Source: Neoscytalidium dimidiatum (lineage: Eukaryota; Ascomycota; Dothideomycetes; Botryosphaeriales; Botryosphaeriaceae). From it: a DNA stretch of 64,000 nucleotides. Both the position numbers and the translations under genes were made by a program. The notes under the pieces are model-generated. The model was not told where the DNA came from, did not search any database, and saw only the letters and a program-made list of their open reading frames with translations. The first letter of the stretch is position 1. Every line of letters begins with the position of its first letter. Shown piece by piece: positions 23,090-33,151 of this stretch. The stretch lies in the NCBI GenBank assembly GCA_037367355.1, contig CM074697.1:806001-870000 (forward strand), written 5' to 3'.

Positions 23090-25598
23090 TCAAGCTACAG
23101 CACCTACGGTGGTATCAGTGACAGCAGCAGCATCAATGACAGCAATAGCATCAACAGCAGTAGCGTGAGCGACAGCAGAGTCACCAGCAACACCACCACC
23201 AACCAAACCCTCCCTGCTCCCAACGCCGTCCCCACTATCGCCACCATCACCACCAACACCAACACACCCCCCACCGGCCTCCACCGCAAACCTCGCAAAC
23301 GCGCTCCTCCCCCTCAACTCCGCGCCCCACACCCTCAGCGCCCACGGGCTCGCGCACGCCGCCGTCGCCACGGCCGCCAGCACGCTGCCCGCGACGTTGC
23401 CGCCCCACGCGGCGAACATGCCGCCGGCGAACAGCGGGAACGCCGCGGCGCACAGCGCGCGCAGCAGGCCCAGCGCCGCGAACGCGCTGGCCGCGTACAT
23501 GCCGTACGCGTCGGCCATGTAGCCGCACAGCGTCGCGTCGAGGTCGTTGGTCGCGAGGCCGACGGGGACCAGCGCCGCGAGGGAGGCCGCCGGGGAGAGG
23601 GGCGGGAGGTTGTGGTGGTGATGGTGGTGGGCGGGCGGCGGGATGGTCCAGGCGAAGGCCCAGAGGCCGCCGGCCAGGGCCGGCGCCGCGAAGGCGAGGG
23701 AGGTGAGCTTTTGCTCGGGCGGAGGGGCTGGGTGGGAACCGGTGGTGTTGGCGGTGAAGCGGCGGGCGTCGCGGAGGCGGAAGGGGAGCGAGAGGAAGAG
23801 GCCGGCGATGAGCGGCAGGAAGGCGAGGGAGGGGTCCGGCAGGTGGAAGGCCGGTTGCGAGTACACGACGGCGAGGCCTTCGGTTAGTCCGTAGATGAGG
23901 GCGAAGGAGAGGGCGTTGACCGCGGAGCAGAGGATGACGATTGGCTCGGTGAAGAGGAGGCGGAGGGGCCGGATGAGCGTTTCGGTTAGGAAGGCGTGGA
24001 AGGAAGGGATGGCGTCGGGGTTGTGGATGCGGAGTGGGACCGCTGCCTCCTCCTGCGCCGCCGCCATCGTCGTGGTGCTGCTGCTTCTGCTGCTGCTCAT
24101 GAGAGCGAGGATGAGGTCGAGCTTTTGCTGGAGGAGGAGGGTAGTACGGCTTTCGCGGAGGAGGAGGGCGAATAGGAATGAGATGAACATGACAATGCTA
24201 GATATCCAGAATACCCAGCGCCTACTTGTTGTCAGTGCTTTACTCTGTCGGTGTACGTATGCCCTACCAGAGCGGTAGGGTAATTTCTATAGATGTGTTG
24301 CCACGACTAATGGCTAACGCTAAATCGCCAGTTGAACGAAACGATCATTTCTTAAAATTAAAGCTTCCACTTCGACAATCCAACTGTGATAGGTGAAGTA
24401 CTTGTTTTTTCAACACATGCCCCCATTGCTTGTGAGTGCATTCTTCTTGAAGGCAGTTGACTCTAAGAATCGATTTAAGTACTAGCCAAAATTGAGAAGT
24501 GGTGTTCCACTGCATAGAGCTCTACCCTTCGGGGGAGAAAAAAAAGTAAGGGGGAAGAGAAGGAGAAGAGGGGAAAGGGAGAGAGAAGAGGAAAGCGTGG
24601 GTGGGGGTTTTGGGCGTGATGGTTGTGAGGGTCTAAGAAGTGACTGATTGCATAACCGAACATATCAATATATAATTGGGGTTCAAGTTCAACTCCTCAG
24701 TTCAAGAATAAAGAAAGGCATCTCACTCACCATCCTAGATATGCAGAGACATAACTCCCATAGATCGGGCCTATCAGGACGCCTACATTCGACGCAGTAG
24801 TCCAAGCCGCAACAGCCCAGATGCGCTGTTTTGGACCAAACATATCCTCCAAGCTCCCAGGTGCTACCGTTGCCGGTACTGATCCAACAATCCCGGCTGC
24901 ACCGCGCGCGAACATGACGAGGGCGAGCGATCCCGTGACCTCCGGCGGTACAGCCGCGACAAGGATGCAGAAGACGCAGTTTAGGAAAGCGGCAGCGGCG
25001 TATACGGATTTGCGACCGAAAGATTCGGATACGGGAGGCAGGAAAATGCCGCCTACGCCTTCGCCAAGTAGGTAACTGCTAGCCGAGTAACAATCAGGTC
25101 TTGTTCTAGGGATAATGTTTATGGGGCGGCGACGAACATGGACGTGAAGGCGAAGTAACCAAGTGTCTTGTCATTCTCGAAGCCGTACTCAAAGCGCGCT
25201 TGATTCGACACAGCCGTCTAGGAAATGATATGTGAGCGATTCATCTTGTTGCCGGTATCGCCAAGTGATGTGTTGTTTTTGCGGGATTTTCACTCACGCC
25301 CACTGTGCTCATGGCAGACCTGCTTTGTTGGCGAGAGGATAGATGTTAGGCAAACCCACGCATAAGCGGCCAAGACATGAGGAAATTGCGGTAGGATCGA
25401 AACTAACATAAACATCTCGAGGAACATTATTACGCCCACATCGTAGCACTTTCTTCTCCGGTGCCAGTTGCGAGGATGATGGTGGCTGTGCGCATGCCAC
25501 CGCAGGTACTTGTCGAAGCCAAGCTCGAGGCCATGCTGTTCGAGGATATCATCAAGTGTTGGTGAAGCTTTAGTGGCTTCCTGATATTCCTTTGCCAT
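23090..25598 (-). CDS. MFS transporter, DHA1 family (polyamine/drug type)
   Basis: Five exons on the minus strand: 25598-25408, 25319-25298 (22 nt), 25217-25138, 25078-24731 and 24221-23090, giving about 590 residues in one continuous frame. Typical DHA1 features appear in order: a cytosolic N-terminus with HPRNW, first helices, SYLLGEGVGGIFLPP, motif-A-like SESFGRK, ARGAAGIVGSVPATVAPGSLED in helices 4-5, LIGPIYGSYVSAYLGWRWVFW in helices 5-6 and, late, YMADAYGMYAASAFAA. The family exports polyamines, drugs or secondary metabolites by proton antiport at the plasma membrane. A six-His run lies in a cytosolic or loop region. The last 60 residues are a Gly/Val/Asp/Ala simple-repeat tail unlike family members, so the true end may differ. 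The last intron (24222-24730, 509 nt) is far longer than the others. It is divergent from the ODC-family gene. Confidence 0.85.
24262..24280. repeat. 7-bp inverted repeat inside long MFS intron
   Basis: CCCTACC and GGTAGGG face each other across a 5-base spacer, near the 3' end of the 509-nt intron of the MFS gene. Confidence 0.6.
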
Positions 25599-27044
25599 TT
25601 TCTACCGGGATTGTTCGGGGACACTTGATATGGCGAGATGAGACAGAAAATGAAAGAGCCTCAGGCCGCAAGAGAACCAATACAGTGTCTCTGTGCAGGA
25701 TATTTGGGGCTAGAGGGGTGGCAAGCACATGTTCAGACTTCTCGAAGCGGTGGCGGTTATCTGAGACATACTCGCAACCAATTTGTCAATTTGTTGGTAG
25801 TGCTGCGTTGGTCGCCAGAGCAGTCTGCGGTGGTGCAAACTTTCCTAAACGCCGGAAATACAGCATCCAGGGAATGAGCATCTTACGCTCCGTTAGTGAA
25901 AGACCGGTGAGAGTTGTCACATCTTCAAAGAGGTGGCAAAATTTGCGCACGAAAGGGACGGGTTCCCTCAGCTGTTTAGGCTAGCTTCGCCTGCTGCATT
26001 GATAAGTAAGATAGAGCAAATTCTCTGCACTCGTGAGGAATCCGGAGGTGACTCCTGGCCTGGACGGTGCTGTTGGAAACACAATAAGCGATTCTAGATG
26101 TGGTCATTATCAAGGTTAGAAGCAGATCGCACTAGTTCCAAGTCCTGGGGTTGACATAGGCAAACACAATTCGGAGAAGCTTGCCTAGCATTGGCAATGG
26201 TGATGTGTCACTCTTGGAAACATCCATTGGCTGAGTGGAAGAACCGTCGAATTCTCATACAGCAGTCTTGTCGATCAACGTGCACAGGGCCAAGACGGTG
26301 CAGCGGAATAATTGATGGTGGTTGGGAAGTCTGGAGTTCTATAGGTTTAGCGTGAGCGATTTTGATCGATGGTAGAGACGAACATCGGGCCTGTTCCCTT
26401 CCGAACACCAGCTGGTGGCCGCGCTACTGCGGGTGATCCACAAGAGCCGCAAAGCTTGTTGCCCTGACAAATTGCCTGTCTTGTTGCTATGAGAAGATGT
26501 ATTCTCGTGCGCAATACTGCTTCACATCCGGATACAAGGTGCCATTGCGCCATTATCAAGGCTTCTGGCCCTTCAAGGCGGTGCTGATCAAGCAGCGGGG
26601 CCCCAAGAAGAAATTCGCGCGGACAATGCTTCCATATCGGACTCGGTGTCTCGCCAATTTATTTTGCGTGGTTTTCGACTTCGTGTTGGCCGATTGGCCG
26701 CGATTGGTACGTCCGCACTATAGTCCTTGTTGATCCATGTGGTAGCAAAGCGAGAGGCCAAGCGTGGCTGAGACGAAAGACGAAAATGTCTCTTCCAATT
26801 TCACCGCTTCTCAGGTGGAAATCCCTCTCGTCACGACGTATCATCGGCAAGCAAGAGTCCGCGGCATCAGGCGTCTAGGATGAAAACGAGGAGTAGAGGA
26901 CGAGGATAAATAGAAATTCGACTTTCTCACCACGTTATTCTTCAAGCAACTCTTCAACCAAAGCACCCGTCTTTCAACTCCATAATCGCCTTCCTTGAAT
27001 CACCTCCATTTGCGTACCTCGATCACTTGGCTCGTGTCACGACC
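25599..27044. other. Divergent promoter region between MFS and ODC-like genes
   Basis: 1.45 kb without a supported gene. An ATAAATAG stretch near 26905, about 140 bases before the ODC-like ATG, could be a TATA-type element (weak). The rest shows no coding pattern I trust. Confidence 0.45.
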
Positions 27045-28485
27045 ATGGCTCCTGCTGCTCTAACGCCGCCTGCATCCCCTGATTTTGACGACCCTTTCGA
27101 TTGCAGGACTTTGCCAAATGCCAAATCGCGCAGAGTGACTGCGGAACATCTTGTTCAGAGTACCATGCATAAGCGCATCCAGGGCATCGACTGCACAAGC
27201 TGTGCACCAGGAGAGGATGATGCATTCTTCGTCGCTGATTTGGGAGAAGTCTACCGCCTCCATGCTGAATGGAAACGCCGCCTTGGTCGTGTCACCCCAT
27301 TTTATGGTACGTCAAGGCTCGGACGAACAGTATTGAGCAATGAGGCTGACAGACAATTTTGCAGCAACCAAATGCAATCCCGATCCACAAGTGCTGAGGT
27401 TACTTGCAGCCCTGGGCACTGGGTTTGACTGCGCCTCCATCGGAGAGATTCAGAGGATTCTGGACATAGGAATTGATCCGTCTCGCATCATATTCGCGCA
27501 TACATGCAAGGTCATGTCGGCGATAAAGTTCGCGCGCGAAGCAGGCGTCGCGCAGATGACTTTCGACAACGCGGACGAGCTATACAAAATTCAACGCGTG
27601 TTTCCAGAAGCTCAGCTGTACTTGCGGATAGTGGCCTGCGATCCATCTGCAGTCGCCCAACTTAGCGCTAAATTTGGAGCTAGGCTGGAGGCTGCAGAGA
27701 AACTTCTCCGGCTAGCGAAGGCTTTGGACCTGGAAGTCGTCGGGGTCAGCTTCCACGTCGGCAGCGGTGGGACAGACCCCAGCGCGTTCATGAGAGCCGT
27801 ACGGGACGCGAGGACCGTGTTTGACCAGGCTATCCGGATGGGATTCCTGATGCATACCTTGGATATCGGCGGGGGTTTCAGCAGCGGACCTCTCTTCGCA
27901 GAGACGGCGGCTCTAGTAAACCAGGCGTTGGACGTGCACTTTCCTTCGGGGGTGCGGATCATCGCGGAGCCAGGTCGATACATGGTAAACAGCGCTTTCA
28001 CTGCAGCTGCAGCGGTGGTCGCACGAAGAAGCTCAGAGCCTTATTTGGAAGATTCGAACAACCTGAAGACGACAATGTTGTACATCAACGACGGCATCTA
28101 CGGCAACTACTTCAATTCGATCAGCGAGGTGCCGAACAAGCCTCATGTCTTCAGGCGGTCGGGACTTACGATTGTCGACGAACCTGGCCTCGAGTCAGCA
28201 CAGCTGTGTGAGTACAGCATCTGGGGTAATACATGCGACAGTTTCGACTGCGTAAACCCCTCATGCAGCTTGCCGGGAGAGGTTGAGGTGGGCGACTGGT
28301 TGTACTATCGCGGGATGGGAGGTAAGGAAAAATGTCAATCTGACGCGATGGGTGGATGCTGACAGGGTTTAGCATATACAAGATGTTGCACAACAACGTT
28401 CAACGGCTACACAGGCTCGCACGACGTGATTTATGTCTGCTCGGAGCCGGACGCAGCTGCGCTCCTGCGTGAAGAGGAGAGCTGA
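27045..28485 (+). CDS. Ornithine decarboxylase family PLP enzyme
   Basis: Exons 27045-27306, 27365-28321 and 28373-28485 give 443 residues, normal for eukaryotic ODC. The PLP-binding Lys is K90 in ATKCNPDP (usually AVKCNPDP). SFHVGSGGTDP (about 216-226) and LDIGGGF (253-259) form the phosphate and cofactor site, EPGRY is at 289-293, and the C-terminal substrate motif reads NTCDSFDC (C378, D379; canonical ODC has PTCDG-D). MGAYTRCCTTTFNGY and the VIYVCSEP end complete the fold. The family turns ornithine to putrescine in the cytosol, the first polyamine step. Several normally conserved positions differ (V to T beside the Lys, P to N before TCD, FAHTCK for YAQPCK), so it may be a specialised paralogue or use another amino acid. 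It is divergent from the DHA1 transporter. Confidence 0.85.
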
Positions 28486-29513
28486 CGCAAGCGACGAATG
28501 GGGAAGGAAGTAATTGTGAGGCGGGGCTTAGGGTTTAACGAATGGAATGAAGCGATATATCCTGTGATTCGCAGATGTCGAGTGGAGTGCAGATGAAAGC
28601 TGATGTTGTGTTTGGGTAAACCCGCTACAGCGGTTCATCAAAAAGTGATAGGCGAGACCCCAAAACGCACAGCTCAGTCGGTGTCGAATTCGACCTGCCC
28701 ATGTCGTCTTCACTGACTGTCCACAGCATTGCAGCAAAAGAGCTCTCGGCGTGTCCGGCACTGAGTTCCCAGGGGCCCGGGCTCCACCTGCCAGTCGGCG
28801 GATCTCAGCGCAGCGAAGCAGGCGGGGAGCGCAGGATTCGCCAAAAGAAAGCGCCAAAAGGGCCGCGCCGTCTGGCTTTGGTGCTGGTGCTGGTGCTGGT
28901 GCTGGTGCTGGTGCTGGTGCTGGTGCGGGAGCTGCGAGGTTGGGCCGGGCGCACAGGAGGGTCCTTTGTCGGCGCCTTGGCCGAGAAGCCAACAGGGCGG
29001 CGATCGCGGACTTGGGCACTCCGCGTCAGCCTTCGCTACCTCGGCTGGGTAATGATGATGGCGATGGCAACGGCGATGACGATGACGCCAGCTGCCTGCC
29101 GCCTGCAAGTCCATCTCGGCGCGGGGCAAGCTGCAGGCGCGTCGCGCGTCTGGGGCAGAAGTCTAGCAAGGGGGAATGAAAAAAAAAAACCCCCCATACA
29201 CAAGCGATGAGGATTGAGGCCGGCAGCAGATGGGAGGACATGGAGCTGATTGACAAATGACAGGGTTTGGATGCGTCGAATGGGCGGCGAGCGATTCCCA
29301 TCAGGCAAGTTGTTGCCGACGCACGTGACGGGCGATTGCCTATTCGAGGGGCTACGAGGGGCGGGTGGCTATGCCGGGCCTGCTCGGTACTTCCGACCGC
29401 GCAACTGCCGTCTGAACCTCCCGGTGGGGCCGTCACCACAGCACGTTTTAAGCATCCGCCAATTTTACATTCTTTTCACTCCAATAATCCACTCCAAGTT
29501 CTCTGTCTGCAAG
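28486..29513. other. Intergenic, leader of MetE-like gene
   Basis: No gene supported. Contains the GGTGCT repeat and a palindromic CACGTG at 29322-29327, 187 bases before the next ATG. The frame of the next gene stays open upstream without resembling a protein. Confidence 0.45.
28880..28926. repeat. GGTGCT hexanucleotide repeat
   Basis: Seven to eight perfect hexamers; it opens long Val-Leu, Gly-Ala or Gln-His frames that are repeat artefacts. Confidence 0.9.
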
Positions 29514-30632
29514 ATGGGTCTTCCTACTGGTGTTTACAGGGCTGACCACGTCGGTTCGTGGCTGCGCCCCAAGGCCGTCCTTGACGCCCGCCAGCAGCAG
29601 GCCGAGGGCAAGATCTCCCGCGAAGAGCTGCGCAAGATCGAGGACCAGTGGATCGAGGACGTCGTGACCAAGCAGGTTGAGAATGGCCTGCGCTCCATCA
29701 CTGACGGCGAGTTCCGCCGCGCCTACTTCCATCTCGACTTCCTCGAACAGCTGAATGGTGTCACCGTCACACGTCAGATCAAATATGGTGCCCCGCCCGT
29801 CCTCAGCGTCACCGGCAAGCTCGAGCACGCAAGGCCCATCCAGGTCGACGACTTCAATTTCCTGGAAAATGCTATTGCCAAGAACAAGCAGGTTGGCGCC
29901 ACCACCAAGGTTGCCATCCCCTCGCCCACCATGGTCCACTTCAGGGGTGGCCGTGCCGGCATCGACATCAACTCCTACCCGGACCTGGACCTCTTCTTCG
30001 AGGACTTGGCCAGGGTCTACCAGGAGGAGCTGGACCTCCTCTACAAAGCTGGCTGCCGCTTTGTCCAGCTCGACGACACCAACCTCGCCTATCTCTGCGA
30101 CCCAAAGATGCGCGAGCAGGCCGAGGCCAGGAACGAGGACCTGAAGACCCTGCCCAAGAAATACGCCGAGCTCATCAATGCCGCCATCTCCAAGAAGCCC
30201 GCCGACATGAAGATTGGCATTCACCTCTGCAGAGGCAACTACCAGTCCCAGTGGTTCGCCTCTGGCGGCTATGAGCCTGTAGCCGAGGTCCTATTCAAGG
30301 ACCTCAACGTTGATGCCTACTTTCTCGAATACGACGACGCTCGCTCTGGCGACTTTGCTCCCCTACGCCACCTGCCGGAGCACAAGATTGTTGTTCTCGG
30401 CCTTATGTCTTCCAAGAAGAATACTCTTGACGACAAGGACCAGATCATCAAGCGCCTTCACGAAGCTGCCGCTGTGTGCCCACGCGGCCTTGATCAGCTC
30501 TGCCTGAGCCATCAGTGCGGCTTCTCCTCTACCGCCGAGGGCAACAAGCTCACTGAGGAGGAGCAATGGGCCAAGATCCGTCTCGAGGTCGAAATCGCCA
30601 AGCAGGTCTGGGGCGATGACCTGTCGAAATAA
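29514..30632 (+). CDS. MetE-like (cobalamin-independent methionine synthase C-domain) protein
   Basis: Single exon of 372 residues from ATG 29514, where the family-typical start (YRADHVGSWLRP) begins. It is only the C-terminal barrel of MetE, as in bacterial YxjG/YxjH and fungal stand-alone homologues. The expected zinc ligands are visible: H237 and C239 (GIHLCRGN), E272 (FLEYDD) and C335 (SHQCGFSS). DGEFRRAYFH (64-73) and FVQLDD (183-188) mark the substrate side. The family moves a methyl group to a thiol such as homocysteine; the methyl donor for the stand-alone form is not established. Length and ends look complete. It is not full-length methionine synthase, which would be about 770 residues. 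Confidence 0.88.
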   Translation: MGLPTGVYRADHVGSWLRPKAVLDARQQQAEGKISREELRKIEDQWIEDVVTKQVENGLRSITDGEFRRAYFHLDFLEQLNGVTVTRQIKYGAPPVLSVTGKLEHARPIQVDDFNFLENAIAKNKQVGATTKVAIPSPTMVHFRGGRAGIDINSYPDLDLFFEDLARVYQEELDLLYKAGCRFVQLDDTNLAYLCDPKMREQAEARNEDLKTLPKKYAELINAAISKKPADMKIGIHLCRGNYQSQWFASGGYEPVAEVLFKDLNVDAYFLEYDDARSGDFAPLRHLPEHKIVVLGLMSSKKNTLDDKDQIIKRLHEAAAVCPRGLDQLCLSHQCGFSSTAEGNKLTEEEQWAKIRLEVEIAKQVWGDDLSK

Positions 30633-31296
30633 GGCAATACGCCTGAAATGGAAAATCCTTAAGCGACAGGTGCCTGTTTGTTTCCTATTGTCTCAGCGGA
30701 GAGGCATTCTTGCATATACATTGGGGAGGCTTTCAAAAGGATATGTTTCAACGACTTCAAATTTCATCGAGATATCCCGAATCAACTTCGCGAATTCATG
30801 TATTTAACCTCGACATCCACATGGGATTCAACATGAATACCGGCCGAGCGGCCCGCGGTAGAGGAATAAATTCAAATCTTTCAGCCGCATCTACATGACC
30901 ATCCCGCAATAACTTGTCACTGATTCTCCTCCCCGAAGATCATACTGCACGCAGCCGCATGTCAAGTTGTCCAAGCTTGGGGCCCTAGGCATACAATGGT
31001 CCGGAGAGATCCAATCATGAGTAATAGTATCGCGCCCTATATTCATTCAAAACCCTGTTACCCTCTTCAAGGTCCCTCGGGCTCACTGCACGAATTAGCA
31101 CGCCACTAAATCCGTGTCCGGCTCGGGAGGACAGCCAACTTACTGGAGAGGTCAAAATGCGTTTGAAAGTGGACCCTATTTCCCCAATTCCTTTGGAGAA
31201 ATCGAGACTGATCCCACTTCTTGCTTCCCTTGACCAGTTTCATGCCGTCATGTTATGGCAAGTACGCTTAGCGCGGCGCTAGCGCCGCTGGGTAGT
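30633..31296. other. Intergenic
   Basis: No coding signal seen. This is the 3' side of two converging genes. A short palindrome AGCGCGGCGCTAGCGCCGC lies near 31267. Confidence 0.45.
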
Positions 31297-32466
31297 TTAG
31301 CTCCTCCGCTCTTTCAGACAGAACAAGGTCAGACAACGAATACAGATGCATACGAGTTTTTGCTCCAACACGTCATGTAAAGACCACCCGATAACCTCTA
31401 CCGGGCGCTGTTCTTTAGGCAAATTGCCCTTGCTCCCAGAATTTGGATCTCTCTTGCCTTTCACGTTGTGCTTGGTTTGCTTCTTCTCTAAACGACCGCT
31501 TCGCGAACAAGTTTCGGAGGCCATAGGCGTAAGTTCGCTCTCATTACCAAGTCGAAGCACCCAAAGTAGCACTTCAATTAAAGTGTCGGCCCACTGCGTC
31601 TCGTCAATGTTGACTCTCTGTCTCGACGCAAAACGGCTGATTGCGGGAAGTACGGCCTCCCTATCCGTCTGAGCGAAGAGTTTATACATTTCCCTCTTCA
31701 GCTCCTCCGCACCGACAATCGGCCGAAGCGCGTCAAGCGGGTCATCTTCCACGAAACACGACAGCAGCAGACCCGGCCGCTCATCCTTCGGACGGGCTGG
31801 AAACCACAGCCGGTCAAACTGGTACCCTTGCCTCAGCACCCACATGCCCTCCTCGGTGCTCCGACGAGTCGGAAACCAAGCTATCGTCTGGCCGTCCTTG
31901 GTGAGCTTGCCAGAATTCCCGAGCTGCAGGTCCCAACCATCCTCGCTGCCGGCGATATCCGCGGCTCCCGACATAGTTATCAGGTTAACCGCCGCGTCCG
32001 GCACGTGCAGCACGTTACGTAGCACGCTGGTCCGTATTTCGCGATTCTTGAGGCGTAAGTGCAACCGCACTTCGCCAATTCCGATGGCGTGGAGGTTGTC
32101 GATGCCAGTGAAAGTATTGATAGGGAATGGGGATGCGAAATCATCGTATGAGATAAACTTCTTGCGGTCATTACAGATGGAGGACGACCAGTTCATGATC
32201 AACACCCAAGCGTTCGTGTTAAGGCCGGGCTGCATGCCGCTAATCGTCTTGAAACGGACAAAAGAGGGCGGTACAGAAGCTGGGCTATCCGCATCGGCCG
32301 ATTTGCTGCTGCTACTGGCCTTGCCGGTCGAGGGGACATTGCTGGAGGCTGCTGTCGTATTTGACGCGGATGATCCGGGCCGAGGTGCGTATTTGCGGGG
32401 AGCAGTTGTTTTTGGAAAAGCTGTTGGGCCACGGCCATTGGTTTTGATCTGAGGTTGTTCTACCAT
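31297..32466 (-). CDS. Copia retropepsin-like (Pol beta-barrel) protein, copy 2, no catalytic Asp
   Basis: Intronless minus-strand frame of 389 residues. The N-terminus is disordered and basic with KTNGRGPTAF, shared with copy 3 (KTMGRGPTAS). Residues about 85-205 match the copia protease/beta-barrel pattern in order: AWVL, CNDRKKFISY, a loop ending in HAIGIGEVRLHLRL (126-139), VLRNVLHVPDAAVNLITMS (about 148-166), then GQTIAWFPTRR and MWVL. The catalytic D-S-G/T is replaced by IMNW. Residues about 240-320 form a helical domain with acidic and basic residues, followed by a Lys-rich linker. No other Pol domain is present, and codon use is that of a host gene, without in-frame stops. I infer an expressed, domesticated or convergent fold; the function is unknown. 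Confidence 0.68.
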   Translation of the reverse strand: MVEQPQIKTNGRGPTAFPKTTAPRKYAPRPGSSASNTTAASSNVPSTGKASSSSKSADADSPASVPPSFVRFKTISGMQPGLNTNAWVLIMNWSSSICNDRKKFISYDDFASPFPINTFTGIDNLHAIGIGEVRLHLRLKNREIRTSVLRNVLHVPDAAVNLITMSGAADIAGSEDGWDLQLGNSGKLTKDGQTIAWFPTRRSTEEGMWVLRQGYQFDRLWFPARPKDERPGLLLSCFVEDDPLDALRPIVGAEELKREMYKLFAQTDREAVLPAISRFASRQRVNIDETQWADTLIEVLLWVLRLGNESELTPMASETCSRSGRLEKKQTKHNVKGKRDPNSGSKGNLPKEQRPVEVIGWSLHDVLEQKLVCICIRCLTLFCLKERRS

Positions 32467-32839
32467 GATTCCGATGTTGGTGTTGGTGACAGATGTGTGT
32501 GGATTGAGGTTCGATCGGATTCGATCCGCCGAAGCGGGCGCCGCGAACTAAATACCTGACTTGCCTTGGGAATACTACCGGACCTGCCTGTGCGCAGCCT
32601 ACGTGCCACCCCTGGTCGCGAATCATATCGACTATTGTCCTGCTCCTTCGCTGCGGAATTCTCAGTACCGATCTCTATGCTACTCCTACATCTTGCTTAT
32701 TGGATGTCTTATGCCACGGATAAACGAGCGGCGTGGCACGACGGTTTACACGCTAATAGCCAGGTACCTTGGCCTGTACAAAAATCCAGGAGCAGCGCAT
32801 CTGATAAAGTATTTTTCACATTTTTTGTGTCTATAAATC
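32467..32839. other. Upstream region of copy 2
   Basis: No gene seen. A direct repeat GTTCGATCGGATTC / GATTCGATCCG near 32504-32530 forms a small imperfect palindrome. Confidence 0.4.
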
Positions 32840-33151
32840 TCATCGTTTACCTTTCATCAACATGCTAATACTATTCTTTTCATGTTTTTTTTTTTTTTTT
32901 TGGTCATTATCGACATCCATTGGAAAATCACGTTTACTTAGTCTCAGAATAGTTTCAGCTGCGTGCCGGCTGTCGGAGTATACAGAAAGGTACTTCTGGC
33001 CCCCTACTTCATCATGCCAGATCGCCACTCCTAATTTTGCACCATCACTGAAATTCAACATGCGAAACCGATCGTCTACCACGTCATTAGCACGTCCCAT
33101 AGCGCATGTAATGGTGTATTTGATAGACCCTGACTGTAGTGTACCATTCAT
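32840..33151 (-). CDS. Possible small or partial hypothetical protein
   Basis: A 103-residue frame with ATG at 33151 on the minus strand. Residues 8-80 read like real protein (KYTITCAMGRANDVVDD, GVAIWHDEVGG, YLSVYSDSRHAAETILR) while the last 25 residues are a Lys-run tail made by the T-run at 32887-32901. I do not recognise the family. YLSVYSDSRHAA looks a little like the third acidic motif of RNase H, but the other RNase H residues are not seen. It could be a fragment of a longer lost gene in the AT-rich stretch. Confidence 0.3.
   Translation of the reverse strand: MNGTLQSGSIKYTITCAMGRANDVVDDRFRMLNFSDGAKLGVAIWHDEVGGQKYLSVYSDSRHAAETILRLSKRDFPMDVDNDQKKKKKHEKNSISMLMKGKR

Noticed and set aside
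28701..29210. Overlapping frames with Leu-Val, Gly-Ala and His-Gln runs
   Set aside because: Produced by the GGTGCT repeat; no start context or domain.
29448..30224. 258-residue minus-strand frame opposite the MetE-like gene
   Set aside because: Antisense shadow of a GC-rich coding exon; no family pattern.
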